A stretch of 64,000 nt of DNA from Candidatus Aphodousia faecipullorum (GTDB lineage Bacteria; Pseudomonadota; Gammaproteobacteria; Burkholderiales; Burkholderiaceae_F): the NCBI GenBank assembly GCA_018714205.1, contig DVNR01000053.1:1-64000 (forward strand). Direction: 5' to 3'. Of this stretch, positions 38,313 to 48,141 are shown piece after piece; the first letter of the stretch is position 1, and each line of letters begins with the position of its first letter. The notes below the pieces were generated by a model. That model had not been told where the DNA came from. It saw only the letters and a list, made by a program, of their open reading frames with translations, and made no database searches. The position numbers were made by a program, and so were the translations under genes.

Positions 38313-38738
38313 ATGATTGATTACGGCATTACACTACAGGCGGCGTTGACTCCGATCACTTTGATTTCCGGTGTAGGCCTGCTTTTGGTCTCGATGACCA
38401 ACCGATATAACCACTCCACTGACCGATTGCGCCAACTTCTGCGACAAAGTGAAGCCATAAAACCAAGAAGAGATGACGATCTCGAACATGCGATTGACTT
38501 GATTTTCTTACGTGTTCGACTTTTGCGCCAAGCGATTTTGCTGGTGGTGCTTTCCGGTATGTGTAGCGCACTTTTGGTGTTGGCAAGCATTGCGGAAATT
38601 GCCATTGCTTCGGATTTCATGCTTCTGAAATCACTACTTTTGCTGGTTGCTGTTGTCTTGGTAGTGATCTCTACACTGATCTTTGCCAAAGAAGTCAGTA
38701 CTTCGATGAAAGCGCTTGGTTTGAGCGTGCATCACTAG
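38313..38738 (+). CDS. DUF2721 membrane protein (first of a tandem pair)
   Basis: A 141-residue inner-membrane protein. One hydrophobic segment near the start (LTPITLISGVGLLLVSMTNRYNHSTDRLRQLL) is followed by a basic/acidic amphipathic stretch, then two more (LLRQAILLVVLSGMCSALLVLASI and LLLLVAVVLVVISTLIFA). The end is ALGLSVHH. The P-x-x-L-I-S-G-x-G-L-L-L and R-x-x-x-S-T-x-R-x-R-Q-L patterns fit DUF2721. No function is known. The second copy begins ten bases after its stop. Confidence 0.8.
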   Translation: MIDYGITLQAALTPITLISGVGLLLVSMTNRYNHSTDRLRQLLRQSEAIKPRRDDDLEHAIDLIFLRVRLLRQAILLVVLSGMCSALLVLASIAEIAIASDFMLLKSLLLLVAVVLVVISTLIFAKEVSTSMKALGLSVHH

Positions 38739-38748
38739 GGAGAAACTC

Positions 38749-39174
38749 ATGGTTGAATATCATCAGATGCTTACCACGTCCTTGCCACCGATCACCCTAA
38801 TTTCTGGCGTTGGTCTGTTGCTATTGGCAATGACTGCTCGCTATAACCATTCAACAAACCGAGTTCGTCAACTCCTGAAAGAGCGAAACGCCATTGCCCC
38901 GCGCGAGGATCATGACTTGAATCTTGAAATTGAGCTTATTTTCAAACGCGCGGCTCTTTTGCGCATGTCCATTTTGACGGTGGTCCTTTCCGCAACATTT
39001 AGCGGTCTACAGGTGCTCACCGGCATTTTGGAGTGTTTTTTCGATCTCTCGTTTGATCCGATTAAATTGGGCTTTTTGCTCTTATCGTCTGGATGTCTGC
39101 TCGCCTCCACCATTTACTTTACTCGAGAGGTGGGGCTTTCAACCAAGGCCATCGGTTTAAGCGTTCATCATTAA
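38749..39174 (+). CDS. DUF2721 membrane protein (second of a tandem pair)
   Basis: A 141-residue paralogue of the previous gene with exactly equal length and the same topology: PPITLISGVGLLLLAMTARYNHSTNRVRQLL, ALLRMSILTVVLSATFSGLQVLTGI, and a final IGLSVHH. The pair may form a heteromer. GGGAGAAACTC lies before the ATG. Confidence 0.8.
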   Translation: MVEYHQMLTTSLPPITLISGVGLLLLAMTARYNHSTNRVRQLLKERNAIAPREDHDLNLEIELIFKRAALLRMSILTVVLSATFSGLQVLTGILECFFDLSFDPIKLGFLLLSSGCLLASTIYFTREVGLSTKAIGLSVHH

Positions 39175-39522
39175 AGCCCTTCTGCCAATGATTTCCTTGC
39201 ATCCCCCTGCATTCGAGCGGGGGTGCAGGGAATGCCGATTCCGACTGCGTATTGCGGCGTGTTTCACTCTTTAATGTATCACCTGATAACTGAGTCGACC
39301 CTTGCCAAACCAACTCAGCCATCCTTATCAATTCAACTAAAATCGCTTTTGCAAAGTCTTTTTGACGGACATTTGACCAATTTGACCATAAAGATCAAAG
39401 GTGCCCCCATCCAAAACACACAATGCCCACGATTCCGAATACCTGTTTCACTCCTCTTGATCGGCCCTAAGCAAAATCGATGACACAGTAGCGCACCCTC
39501 ATTGTCAACAGCGGAAAAGATG
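39175..39522. other. Intergenic region with a GC-rich hairpin
   Basis: 348 bases without a supported gene between the DUF2721 pair and the convergent patatin gene. Around 39199-39226 a hairpin pairs GCA(T)CCCCC with GGGGGTGC; it lacks a U run, so a terminator role is uncertain. The short ORFs reported here do not resemble any family I know. Confidence 0.4.
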
Positions 39523-41760
39523 TCAATGAAATGGCCTGCCCCAGAAGAAATAAACTGCGCTATCGTGGTCACTGGTCTGTCCAAAAGCTAAATAAAGCGG
39601 TCCAATAAACGAATCCGTTGCCAAAAATAGGCTACCAGCTTGTTTCCATTGCCCCAAGTCTTTGTCGCTCATATAGCTTTGCACTCGGTCCTCTTGCACT
39701 CGTCCGGTTTCAAGACTAAATCCAGCATATAGTGGCATTCCTAAAAAGCCACTTTCGGCTAATCGGCGATAAGCGATTAAGCGGGCCGCCACCATATCCG
39801 AACCGGTATAACGACCGTAGTAAGCGCCGGACATTTTGAAGAGTCCTCCCAAAGGATAACGACCGGGAATGCTGGAACTTCCTGCCTCTGCCGAAAGCAC
39901 TGTCACCCAGTTGTCAGAGAGACGAATCGGCAGCATCGCGTTAAGGTAATAGTCGCTGACCTCCGGTTCAGAGCCTTCTTTGAAATCCTTATATCGTCTG
40001 GCATTGGCTTCAAGATAAAAACCGGATGTTGGGAAATTCACATTATCCAACGTGTCGTAAAGCAAGCTGACCTCGCCATAGCTGGAGCTGTCCTGAATGC
40101 TGTTATAGCCATCAACCTCCCCCACTGTGAGTTTAGAGCGCGCATCCATATAACCGACAGACGCTTTTAAAACGGCAGACTTTCCTAGTTCCACACCGAA
40201 AGCTAGTGAACTTTCCCAAAGGTTATTCTTGATTCTTGCCTGCGCATAATTGGAGCCGTTATACCAATCATAAGTCTGCATTTCATACCGAATTTCCGGC
40301 TGCAAGAAAAAGTGACTTGCCGGTCCCAACGGCTGGTAAAAGCTTGAAGAAAAATAGCTGTCTTTCCCTAATTGAGCCTCGTTGCGCCATTCGCCACCCC
40401 AATCATTAACCCACCCCAATGTATGGGCAAAAATGACATTAAAGGTATGTTCTTGGTTAAAGTCTGTAGAAAGCGACCCTCCGAAACGAATGGTGTTGTA
40501 GCCCCATCCCTTTTCCTCCGGGGTAAAAACCAATGTTTCTGTCCCATTTGGCCCAGGCTCAAAGCGGTAACGCACCAAAGTAAAATCATCGCTAGCCCAT
40601 ACACGAGCTGCCGCTTCAGCCACCTCCGCTTCCGTAACCGGTTCTCCAATTGGCAAATTGGCATTGCGAATGACACTTTCTGAGTTAACTGTTGCCAATC
40701 CCTTAACTTCGATGTTGCTAAAAACGTGTGGCTCCTGAGGCTTGACCGCAGACTCTCGAGCAAGGTTCCATTGACGATATTCCTCCTGAGAAACCGCCAG
40801 CCTCTTTAGGGATGCGGCATACTTTCTCGCGCTCTTTTCTCCAGCGTCAATAATTTCCCGTGCCTTTGTAAAGTCGCCGGATGTGTATCCCTCCAGCTCG
40901 GTGGTAATCAGAATGTCATTCGGCCCGAGCAACGACTTCGATTGTGTGACGTTTCTTTCCGTCAGAATCCCCACCATCTGAGCCATCACGCCTGCCACTG
41001 AGTGAATCTCTCCAGCCTTCATCAATGGAGTGCTCGCATTCACGGCAATAATGATATCTGCCCCCATGGCTCGCGCTTGCTCAACCGGTAAATTCTGAGC
41101 TAGTCCACCATCGACTAAGTAGCGTCCTTTGTAGGGATAAGGCGAAAAAGCTCCAGGAACAGACATTGACGCCCGCATTGCCTGTTCAAGCGTTGCCTCT
41201 TTTTGCATCACCACAATACTGCCGTCATCCAAATCCGTCGCAATGGCGGCAAACGGAATGGCAAGTTGACTCAAATCATTAATCGCACTGACATGACGTG
41301 TAATTTGATTAAGAAAATTTCCTAGATGTTGAGCCGGCACGACCGAATCGGGAAAGAGTAAACGATCACTGGCAATGCCGATTTCTTTCACCCCCAGATT
41401 CTTAAAATCATCTTCCCGACGGCGCCAGTTGATTTCATCACGATCCCCACGCAACGCAAACATTTGCCGCCAATCCACACCCAAAATAATATCCTGCATT
41501 TGCTCAACACTATACCCGGATGCATAACCGCCTCCAACCATAGCCCCCATGCTGGTGCCGGTCACTATGTCAATTTTGACACCCAGTTCCTCTAACACCT
41601 TGATTACACCGACATGAGAAAAGCCTCTTGCTCCGCCCCCGGAAAGAACCAACGCAACTTTAGGGCGATCCCCCTTTGAGGGGCCGGCCCAAGCTAAGTG
41701 ATCAAAACTTGTCGCTATAACGCTGAAGGCGACACACAGCACGATGAACAACAAACGCAT
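39523..41760 (-). CDS. PlpD-type patatin-like phospholipase autotransporter (type Vd)
   Basis: A 745-residue exported protein with three parts. The signal peptide ends near AWA at residue 25. The patatin lipase domain has SGGGARGFSHVG (oxyanion loop, residues 40-51), GTSMG with catalytic Ser near residue 70, and VDGGLAQNLPV with the catalytic Asp. A POTRA-like domain follows (FSNIEVKGLATVNSESVIRNANLPIGEPV), and then a beta-barrel of the BamA/surface-antigen type ending FFWGRPFH. This order is the type Vd secretion architecture of PlpD (Pseudomonas) and FplA (Fusobacterium), phospholipase A1 enzymes. It may act on host or bacterial phospholipids. Single gene. Confidence 0.9.
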   Translation of the reverse strand: MRLLFIVLCVAFSVIATSFDHLAWAGPSKGDRPKVALVLSGGGARGFSHVGVIKVLEELGVKIDIVTGTSMGAMVGGGYASGYSVEQMQDIILGVDWRQMFALRGDRDEINWRRREDDFKNLGVKEIGIASDRLLFPDSVVPAQHLGNFLNQITRHVSAINDLSQLAIPFAAIATDLDDGSIVVMQKEATLEQAMRASMSVPGAFSPYPYKGRYLVDGGLAQNLPVEQARAMGADIIIAVNASTPLMKAGEIHSVAGVMAQMVGILTERNVTQSKSLLGPNDILITTELEGYTSGDFTKAREIIDAGEKSARKYAASLKRLAVSQEEYRQWNLARESAVKPQEPHVFSNIEVKGLATVNSESVIRNANLPIGEPVTEAEVAEAAARVWASDDFTLVRYRFEPGPNGTETLVFTPEEKGWGYNTIRFGGSLSTDFNQEHTFNVIFAHTLGWVNDWGGEWRNEAQLGKDSYFSSSFYQPLGPASHFFLQPEIRYEMQTYDWYNGSNYAQARIKNNLWESSLAFGVELGKSAVLKASVGYMDARSKLTVGEVDGYNSIQDSSSYGEVSLLYDTLDNVNFPTSGFYLEANARRYKDFKEGSEPEVSDYYLNAMLPIRLSDNWVTVLSAEAGSSSIPGRYPLGGLFKMSGAYYGRYTGSDMVAARLIAYRRLAESGFLGMPLYAGFSLETGRVQEDRVQSYMSDKDLGQWKQAGSLFLATDSFIGPLYLAFGQTSDHDSAVYFFWGRPFH

Positions 41761-41925
41761 GGATTTCTTCCACCATTGGTAGACTGTATTTCTTGCATAT
41801 TAACGAAAAGCTTTGAGAAATAAAAAACTTTTGACCTAGACTGGTTTTGACGGCACTCGATTAGACGTTCTCCAATCCCTTGGGTATCATTGCCGAAAAT
41901 CTAATTTGTCGAGGGTACTCTTATC

Positions 41926-42924
41926 ATGCGCATTTTATTGACGGGAGGAGCTGGTTTTATCGGCTCACATACTGCGGTCGCGATGGCTCAAAACGGCCAT
42001 GAAGTTGTCTTGTTTGATAATTTCACCAATAGTGATCCTTCCGTATTGGATCGCTTAGAAAAAATACTGGGATTCCGACCGATCTTTGAAGAGGGTGACA
42101 TCCGCAATTATGCTCAAATGCTTGACGTGCTTAAACGCTATCAAATTGAAGCCGTCGTCCATTTTGCCGGCCTGAAAGCTGTCGGGGAATCTGTCGAAAA
42201 GCCATTGGAATACTTTGACAATAACATTACCGGCACCATCACGCTTTTGCGCGCGATGAAAGATGCCAACGTCAAACGAATCATTTTCTCCTCGAGCGCC
42301 ACAGTCTACGGCACGCCACAGTATCTTCCGCTTGATGAAAACCATCCATTATCAGTCACCAACCCGTACGGGCGAACGAAGTTGCATGTGGAAGAAATTC
42401 TCAAAGATCTTTGCGCAAGCGATCCGCAATGGTCAGCGGTTTGCCTACGCTACTTCAATCCTATCGGCGCCCATGAAAGCGGGTTAATTGGCGAAAACCC
42501 TCGCGGTATTCCTAATAACCTGCTGCCTTATGTTGCCCGGGTGGCTGCCGGCAAAATGAAGGCCGTGCGAGTTTTCGGCAATGACTACGATACGCCTGAC
42601 GGCACTGGGGTTCGCGACTACATCCATGTGGTTGATTTAGCCGAAGGGCATGTTTGCGCGGCAGCGTACAGCCAAACACACACAGGCTGGATTGCGATTA
42701 ATCTTGGAACAGGAACCGGCTATTCCGTACTGGACATTATCCACGCCTATGAAAAAGCTTGCGGTCACTCCATTCCGTATGAAATTGTCGCCCGTCGAGC
42801 TGGCGATGTCGCCAGTAACTACGCCAATCCCCAACGGGCATTTGAACTTTTAGGTTGGAAAGCCCGTTACACGCTGGACGATATGTGTAAACATTCTTGG
42901 AATTTCCAGAAAAACTGCGAATAA
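41926..42924 (+). CDS. galE: UDP-glucose 4-epimerase
   Basis: Interconverts UDP-glucose and UDP-galactose with bound NAD. 332 residues: LLTGGAGFIGSHTAVAMAQNG (NAD motif), VVHFAGLKAVGESV, FSSSATVYG with the catalytic Ser/Thr, and NPYGRTKLHVE with Tyr-x3-Lys. PIGAHESGLIGENPRGIPNNLLPYV is diagnostic of the GalE subgroup. It probably uses UDP-glucose from GalU for LPS sugars. Confidence 0.96.
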   Translation: MRILLTGGAGFIGSHTAVAMAQNGHEVVLFDNFTNSDPSVLDRLEKILGFRPIFEEGDIRNYAQMLDVLKRYQIEAVVHFAGLKAVGESVEKPLEYFDNNITGTITLLRAMKDANVKRIIFSSSATVYGTPQYLPLDENHPLSVTNPYGRTKLHVEEILKDLCASDPQWSAVCLRYFNPIGAHESGLIGENPRGIPNNLLPYVARVAAGKMKAVRVFGNDYDTPDGTGVRDYIHVVDLAEGHVCAAAYSQTHTGWIAINLGTGTGYSVLDIIHAYEKACGHSIPYEIVARRAGDVASNYANPQRAFELLGWKARYTLDDMCKHSWNFQKNCE

Positions 42925-42942
42925 ATACCCTTTTAGCTTATC

Positions 42943-42966
42943 CAGGAGGCCGAATGGCCTCTTGGT
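42943..42966. terminator. Hairpin between convergent galE and uvrA
   Basis: CCAGGAGGCC and GGCCTCTTGG arms around GAAT with one mismatch; weak U tracts on both sides. Likely a shared terminator. Confidence 0.55.
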
Positions 42967-42967
42967 G

Positions 42968-45796
42968 TTATTTTGAGCGTCCCTTAAGGTGCCGTTTCAG
43001 GTACTGACCTGTGACGCTCACTTTATTTTTCGCAATCTGCGCCGGCGTCCCTGTGGCCACAATTTCTCCGCCAGCTTCCCCCCCCTGGGGCCCCAGATCA
43101 ATAATCCAGTCAGCTGAAGCAATGACATCAAGATTGTGTTCGATAATCACCACCGTATTTCCTGCATCCCGTAATTTGCCAATAACCCTAATTAGCATTT
43201 GAACATCCTCAAAATGCAATCCAGTTGTCGGCTCATCGAGAATGTAAAGTGTGCGGGTGGTGTCTTTTTTGGATAACTCCAATGCCAATTTCATTCTTTG
43301 GGCTTCTCCGCCTGAAAGCGTCAAAGCACTCTGACCTAAGCGAATATAACCTAAGCCAACATCGTGCAGGGTCTGGAGTTTTCTTGTAATCACTGGATGC
43401 GCGGAGAAAAACTGCGCAGCCTCATCAACTGTTAAATCCAAAACCTGGGCAATGTTAAGTCCCTTATAAAGCACCTCCAACGTTTCACGGTTATAGCGTT
43501 TACCGTGGCAGACCTCACAAGGCACATACATATCTGGCAAAAAATTCATTTCAACGCGAATAAATCCGTCTCCTTGACATGCCTCACAGCGACCGCCTCG
43601 CACATTAAAGCTAAAGCGTCCTACGTCGTAGCCTCGTTCACGAGCTGTAGGTGTTTGAGCAAAAATTTCGCGAATCGGCGCAAATAGCCCCGTGTAAGTT
43701 GCCGGGTTGGACCGAGGCGAGCGGCCGATCGGACTTTGATCAACATTGACAACCTTATCAAAAAGCTCCAAACCTTCGATGCTCTGATAGGGCTGAGGCT
43801 CTGCGCTTGCTCGATAAAACGCTTTAGCCGCAATCCGATAGAGCGTGTCGTTAATCAGCGTGGATTTCCCTGAGCCTGAAACTCCAGTGACTACCGTGAC
43901 AAGACCTTGGGGAATCTCTAAGGTCACATTTTTCAAATTATGACCATGTGCGCCAATAATTCGTAGAAAATGCTCCGGTTTACGACGCTTTTTCTCAATT
44001 TCAATTGTCTTTTTCCCACTAAGATAAAGTCCGGTCAACGAATCGGACTCCTCAATTTCAATCGGCGTTCCGGCCGCCACCACACGACCTCCCAACTCAC
44101 CGGCCCCCGGTCCCATATCCACAACGAAATCAGCCGCACGAATCGTATCTTCATCGTGTTCGACCACAATCACGGAGTTGCCCAAATCCCGAAGCCGCTT
44201 CATCGTCTCAATCAGCTTATCGTTGTCACACTGATGCAATCCAATTGACGGCTCATCAAGCACGTACATCACTCCAGTCAAGCCAGACCCGATTTGGCTT
44301 GCCAAACGGATCCGTTGCGCCTCTCCTCCCGATAACGTATCGGCTCGACGATCCAAGCACAAATACCCAAGTCCCACATCATTGAGAAATTGCAAGCGCT
44401 GGGAAATTCCGTCTATGAGTTTTCTCGCAACCTCACTTCGAGCGCCATTGACTTGCAAGTGCAAAAAATAATCCTTGGCCTGCTCCAACGACATGGCGCT
44501 AATCTCGTAGATGGCTTTTTTCTGCTCCCCCTCTCCAATAAAAACGTGCCGAGCCGCTTCCGTTAAGCGAGTGCCCTGACAAGTCGGGCAGCGTTTTAAA
44601 ACCCGATAACGATTAAGTTCCTCTTTAACCGTTTCACTTTGAGTTTCAGCAAAACGCCGCTCCAAAATGGCGATCACGCCCTCGAAAGGCCCCTTTTGCC
44701 ACAATAATTCACCGTTGCGGCGGTACGGCATATCGATATTTTTCTCTCCTAGACCAAAAAGCAGTGCTTGACGCTCCTTTGGCTTTAATTGATTCCAAGG
44801 CGTATCAACACTAAAGTCGAGCGCTTTGGCTACCGCTTCAATCAGATCAAAGTTATATAAGTTTCTTCGATCCCAGCCGTGAATGGCACCGGAGCTGAGT
44901 GAGAGTTCAGGGTGTCTCACAACACTTTCCTCGGTGAAAACCATTTTTTCGCCGAGACCGCCACAATCCGGACATGCGCCCTTAGGGTTATTGAAGGAAA
45001 AAAGCCGGGGTTCTAGCTCTGTCACACTAAACCCACATTCCGGGCAACAATAAAAACTCGAAAACGCCTGAGCCTCGCCGGACTGCATGTCTTCAACCAA
45101 CACACGACCACCGGTTAAACGCAATGCCGTCTCCAGGCTTTCAGCTAAACGCTGTTTGATATCGCTTCTAACCCGCAACCGATCCACAATTACGTCAACA
45201 TCATGCGGCTTGCGATCAATTTCCGGCAGAGATCCTGATTCATAAATTTCACCGTCAATCCGAAAGCGAATAAATCCTTGTGTCTGAAGATCTAAGAAAA
45301 AATTGAAATCTGGCACCAACTGTTCTCTGAGCAACGGGGCAACGACCATGATTTTGCTTGCCTGCGGGCGCAACAGAGTTTGGTCCACCATCTCGGAAAC
45401 AGGCGTTGCCACCAGAGGCAGATGGTGAATTGGACAATAGGGAACTCCAACGCGGGCATACAAAAGCCGTAGATAATCCATGATTTCCGTAATAGTCCCC
45501 ACCGTTGAGCGCGGATTTGGATTTCCCGATTTTTGCTCAATGGCGATTGCTGGAGATAACCCCTCAATCAAATCGACATCGGGGCGTTCCATTAGGTCTA
45601 AAAATTGTCTGGCGTAAGCCGACAAACTCTCAACATACCGGCGCTGTCCCTCAGCATATAACGTATCGAATGCTAAAGAACTTTTCCCAGACCCCGACAG
45701 ACCGGTAATTACAACCAACTTGTTCCGGGGAATATCTAGGTCAATATTTTTCAAATTATGAGTGCGTGCACCGCGAATCCGAATTTCGTCAGACAT
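42968..45796 (-). CDS. uvrA: Excinuclease ABC subunit A
   Basis: The damage-recognition ATPase of nucleotide excision repair; 942 residues, full length. Two ABC modules are visible: Walker [39 protein letters not shown] at the N terminus and [18 protein letters not shown] near residue 640. Signature sequences [12 protein letters not shown] and [12 protein letters not shown] are both present. Zinc-binding cysteine pairs are CCPECGFS...CPDCGG and CEACQGDGF...CEVCHG. In proteobacteria it is often divergent from ssb; here 2.7 kb of accessory DNA lies between them. Confidence 0.98.
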   Translation of the reverse strand: MSDEIRIRGARTHNLKNIDLDIPRNKLVVITGLSGSGKSSLAFDTLYAEGQRRYVESLSAYARQFLDLMERPDVDLIEGLSPAIAIEQKSGNPNPRSTVGTITEIMDYLRLLYARVGVPYCPIHHLPLVATPVSEMVDQTLLRPQASKIMVVAPLLREQLVPDFNFFLDLQTQGFIRFRIDGEIYESGSLPEIDRKPHDVDVIVDRLRVRSDIKQRLAESLETALRLTGGRVLVEDMQSGEAQAFSSFYCCPECGFSVTELEPRLFSFNNPKGACPDCGGLGEKMVFTEESVVRHPELSLSSGAIHGWDRRNLYNFDLIEAVAKALDFSVDTPWNQLKPKERQALLFGLGEKNIDMPYRRNGELLWQKGPFEGVIAILERRFAETQSETVKEELNRYRVLKRCPTCQGTRLTEAARHVFIGEGEQKKAIYEISAMSLEQAKDYFLHLQVNGARSEVARKLIDGISQRLQFLNDVGLGYLCLDRRADTLSGGEAQRIRLASQIGSGLTGVMYVLDEPSIGLHQCDNDKLIETMKRLRDLGNSVIVVEHDEDTIRAADFVVDMGPGAGELGGRVVAAGTPIEIEESDSLTGLYLSGKKTIEIEKKRRKPEHFLRIIGAHGHNLKNVTLEIPQGLVTVVTGVSGSGKSTLINDTLYRIAAKAFYRASAEPQPYQSIEGLELFDKVVNVDQSPIGRSPRSNPATYTGLFAPIREIFAQTPTARERGYDVGRFSFNVRGGRCEACQGDGFIRVEMNFLPDMYVPCEVCHGKRYNRETLEVLYKGLNIAQVLDLTVDEAAQFFSAHPVITRKLQTLHDVGLGYIRLGQSALTLSGGEAQRMKLALELSKKDTTRTLYILDEPTTGLHFEDVQMLIRVIGKLRDAGNTVVIIEHNLDVIASADWIIDLGPQGGEAGGEIVATGTPAQIAKNKVSVTGQYLKRHLKGRSK

Positions 45797-45926
45797 ACGA
45801 TTTCTTCGTCAATTGTTTAATTTATCCGGATTGTATTCTGAGCAACATATTCGAGCAAAAAGCGATAGGGGATGGGAGTCTGGCAAATCGCAACACTGAG
45901 AATGAAAAGAACGCCCTTTGCAAGCT

Positions 45927-45950
45927 AAAACTTTTGCCAGCAAAAGTTTT
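45927..45950. repeat. 24-bp palindrome A, at the 3' end of the ATPase gene
   Basis: Perfect arms AAAACTTTTGC and GCAAAAGTTTT around CA. It differs at two positions from palindrome B (47103-47126). It begins inside the ATPase stop codon, so it could act as a weak terminator, but the near-identity of the two copies suggests a repeat family. Confidence 0.8.
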
Positions 45951-47026
45951 CAATTTAACTTGGACAGAATCCAATACTTGAAAAACGGATCTTCAATTTC
46001 GTAGGTGTCCGTTTTTATTAAATAACCCGACTTGAGCATCCTCGTTGCGGTTGAGTACGTCGTGCTGGCGGCGTAGCCATCCTTGCTGGAAAGTTTTCCA
46101 ATGAGGGTCAGATCGCGCAGGATGCGGCGCTCATTTTTATTAAAGCCCGTCCAAAGCCGCTCAAAATCCAAATCATGAACGGCGATCAATTGATTCATGG
46201 CGGACTGAACTACCCCGCTTTCCTTGTCAAGCTTTTTATATTTCAAAAGATCCCATACCGTCGCAGCCAATTGCTGCGTGTAGTAAGGATGACAGTTGGT
46301 GATTGTCAAAATTTCTTCAGCCAGTGTCTCGGCATCGTGACAAACGGTATCAAGACCGTTTTTAATATAGTTTTTAAAGTCATCAAAAGGAATCTTCTTT
46401 AAGTGCATCAGTTGGCCGAAATGATAAAAGGGGGACTTCACCTTTTCGAAGATGCCGCTCATCATGCTTTCCTGACTGCCCAAGAAAACGTAATTAACCC
46501 GAGTCTGTTCCTGCATAATGGCCCGAAGCTTCTTATCAATCCCCTTTTCCAACTCCAAAATTTCTTGAAATTCATCAAAGACCACAATAAGACGTTCTGT
46601 CTCCGTGCTCACCGTTTCAATGAGCCCCAGCGCGTCTTCCAATAAAACATTTGAATCCGCATTGGGATTAAATGAAATATCCATGCCGTTTGTGATGGGA
46701 TTTAGGGATATCATCGGGACAATGCGAAAGTGCTTCAAGAAGCTTTTAATTCTTTCCAAAGGATACTGTTTAAGCGTTTCTTTGACGATGAGCCCGGCAA
46801 GATCCGTGGCACTGACCGCTTTTTGAACATTGATAAATATAAAGGGACGCTTGAGCGTTTGAACGACCTTCAGTATCAAGCTGGTTTTGCCGAATCGACG
46901 CGGACTGATCAAGATAAGATGGTTAGGCGATTGAAGTGTTTGCTTGATTGTCTCTAGTTCGTCCTTGCGATCCGTAAAGTACGGTTCTTGAACGATTGTT
47001 CCGTATTTAAAAGGATTGGTTGCCAT
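45950..47026 (-). CDS. AAA ATPase of the ATPase_2 type with C-terminal winged helix
   Basis: A 358-residue cytoplasmic P-loop ATPase. The start NPFKYGTIVQEPYFTDRKDEL is followed by Walker A LISPRRFGKTSLILKV, then Walker B LIVVFDEFQEIL near residue 155 and a sensor strand NYVFLGSQESMM. The C-terminal part (NERRILRDLTLIGKLSSKDGYAASTTYSTATRMLKSGYLI) looks like a winged helix, then DPFFKYWI, the usual ending of this family. These genes are widespread in archaea and gut bacteria, mostly of unknown role. It is more AT-rich than uvrA or ssb and sits alone between them, flanked by similar palindromes, which points to acquisition. Confidence 0.85.
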   Translation of the reverse strand: MATNPFKYGTIVQEPYFTDRKDELETIKQTLQSPNHLILISPRRFGKTSLILKVVQTLKRPFIFINVQKAVSATDLAGLIVKETLKQYPLERIKSFLKHFRIVPMISLNPITNGMDISFNPNADSNVLLEDALGLIETVSTETERLIVVFDEFQEILELEKGIDKKLRAIMQEQTRVNYVFLGSQESMMSGIFEKVKSPFYHFGQLMHLKKIPFDDFKNYIKNGLDTVCHDAETLAEEILTITNCHPYYTQQLAATVWDLLKYKKLDKESGVVQSAMNQLIAVHDLDFERLWTGFNKNERRILRDLTLIGKLSSKDGYAASTTYSTATRMLKSGYLIKTDTYEIEDPFFKYWILSKLN

Positions 47027-47035
47027 ATCGAGAAT

Positions 47036-47072
47036 TTGCGTAACGTAAAAATACGTAATGAATATTACGCAA
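47036..47072. promoter_or_regulatory. Operator-like dyad upstream of the ATPase gene
   Basis: TTGCGTAA (47036-47043) and TTACGCAA (47065-47072) are exact inverted repeats. Between them ACGTAA and TACGTAATG repeat the same core, ten bases before the ATPase ATG. The region overlaps where the promoter must be. It suggests repression, perhaps by the ATPase's own winged-helix domain. Confidence 0.55.
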
Positions 47073-47102
47073 AAATAGAGAATTACACAATAAAAGCAGA
47101 TA

Positions 47103-47126
47103 AAAACTTTTGCCGGCTAAAGTTTT
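47103..47126. repeat. 24-bp palindrome B, upstream of the ATPase gene
   Basis: AAAACTTT and AAAGTTTT arms with a T-T mismatch around GCCGGC; 22 of 24 bases equal palindrome A. It also lies downstream of the TnpB remnant on the minus strand and is followed there by TTTTTA, so a terminator role is possible. Confidence 0.75.
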
Positions 47127-47166
47127 GGACTTTGAAGCTCCCTTGTATGAATACGAAGGATTCACT

Positions 47167-48141
47167 TTAACCAATAAAAAACTTTTTGGGCGGAGTTACT
47201 TTCGCAACGCCTGGCCTAACGTCGCTTTTGGCACAAAGTGTTCGCGATAGACCTCTTTTCCGCCCCATCGGCCTTTTGGCCTCCGGACTCGTGAGTCTCA
47301 GATATTCTGTCGAAGCTCCTCGATCGTTACGAAGTTCATGTCGGCACAGACCGCTATCGCTCAACAGCGCTTCCGCAGTCACCCACTTGCTTAACAAGAG
47401 GGGTCGGTCATGCCCTTTTTCCGTCACATGGCCCGCCAAGAACTCCGACATCACATCCCGCTGAACAAGGATGTCAGTCTCGCCCCAGCGATGCCATCGC
47501 TCCTTCAACGCTTTCTTTCGGTACGTGTCCGTTGCCGGATCGTATTGCGACAATTTCAGCTCATAGGCATTCAATTCAATCACTTGACTTACAGGGGGGG
47601 GCATGCCCTCCAAACAGATCGGCGAAAACCAGCACGTCTTGTCGTTGAGCGTCCGACAAACTATTCGTCAATCCTTAATGCGTTTGGTTCGAGTCGGCAC
47701 GGTAGGATCGGCCAAGGCCTCCTTGAAGTAAGACGTGTCGAGAATGATGAGTTTCAAGACCTGTTTGCGCCAAACAATCGCTTGGCGTTCCAACACTCGC
47801 CAAACGGTACGTCCGATACACTGGGCTTCGTGAGCTCCTATGTCGTTGCGGCCGCTGGCCTTGCGGTGGTTATTCGCTATTGTTCTTAAACCGTTTTCGG
47901 TTAAACCATAAGCTTTTTGCAAATCGGAAAAGTGTTTACTGCGCTCTTTGCCTTTGGGCATAGAGCGTGCTTGACGCCATGACAGACTCTCCCGCATTCG
48001 TTGGAGCCTGCCTAAAGCGGAGCCGAGCGTGGCGTTATACAACGTCAGACCAAACTCAAACACCTGTCTGAAAAAACGATTCTGTTGATCGTTCACACAC
48101 AGCGGCAACTCGATGACAAATGTGGGAGTGTTCGATTTCAT
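47167..48141 (-). pseudogene. TnpB-family (IS200/IS605 OrfB-like) transposase, internally deleted
   Basis: Two minus-strand ORFs give the ends of one protein. 47668-48141 is the N terminus (FVIELPLCVNDQQNRFFRQV, LYNATLGSALGRLQRMRES, GLTENGLRTIANN, and the RVLERQ region). 47167-47613 is the C terminus (LKLSQYDPATDTYRKKALKERW, ILVQRDVMSEFLAGHV). The central region, where the RuvC-like catalytic Asp/Glu and zinc finger should be, is missing and the frames do not join. AGGATAAG precedes the ATG at 48141. Intact members are TnpB-like RNA-guided nucleases carried by IS605-type elements; this copy cannot be active. Family call from memory, moderately sure. Confidence 0.7.

Noticed and set aside
39333-39584. 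83-residue ORF in the gap before the patatin gene
   Set aside because: No domain, no ribosome site, and it overlaps the 3' end of the patatin gene in another frame.
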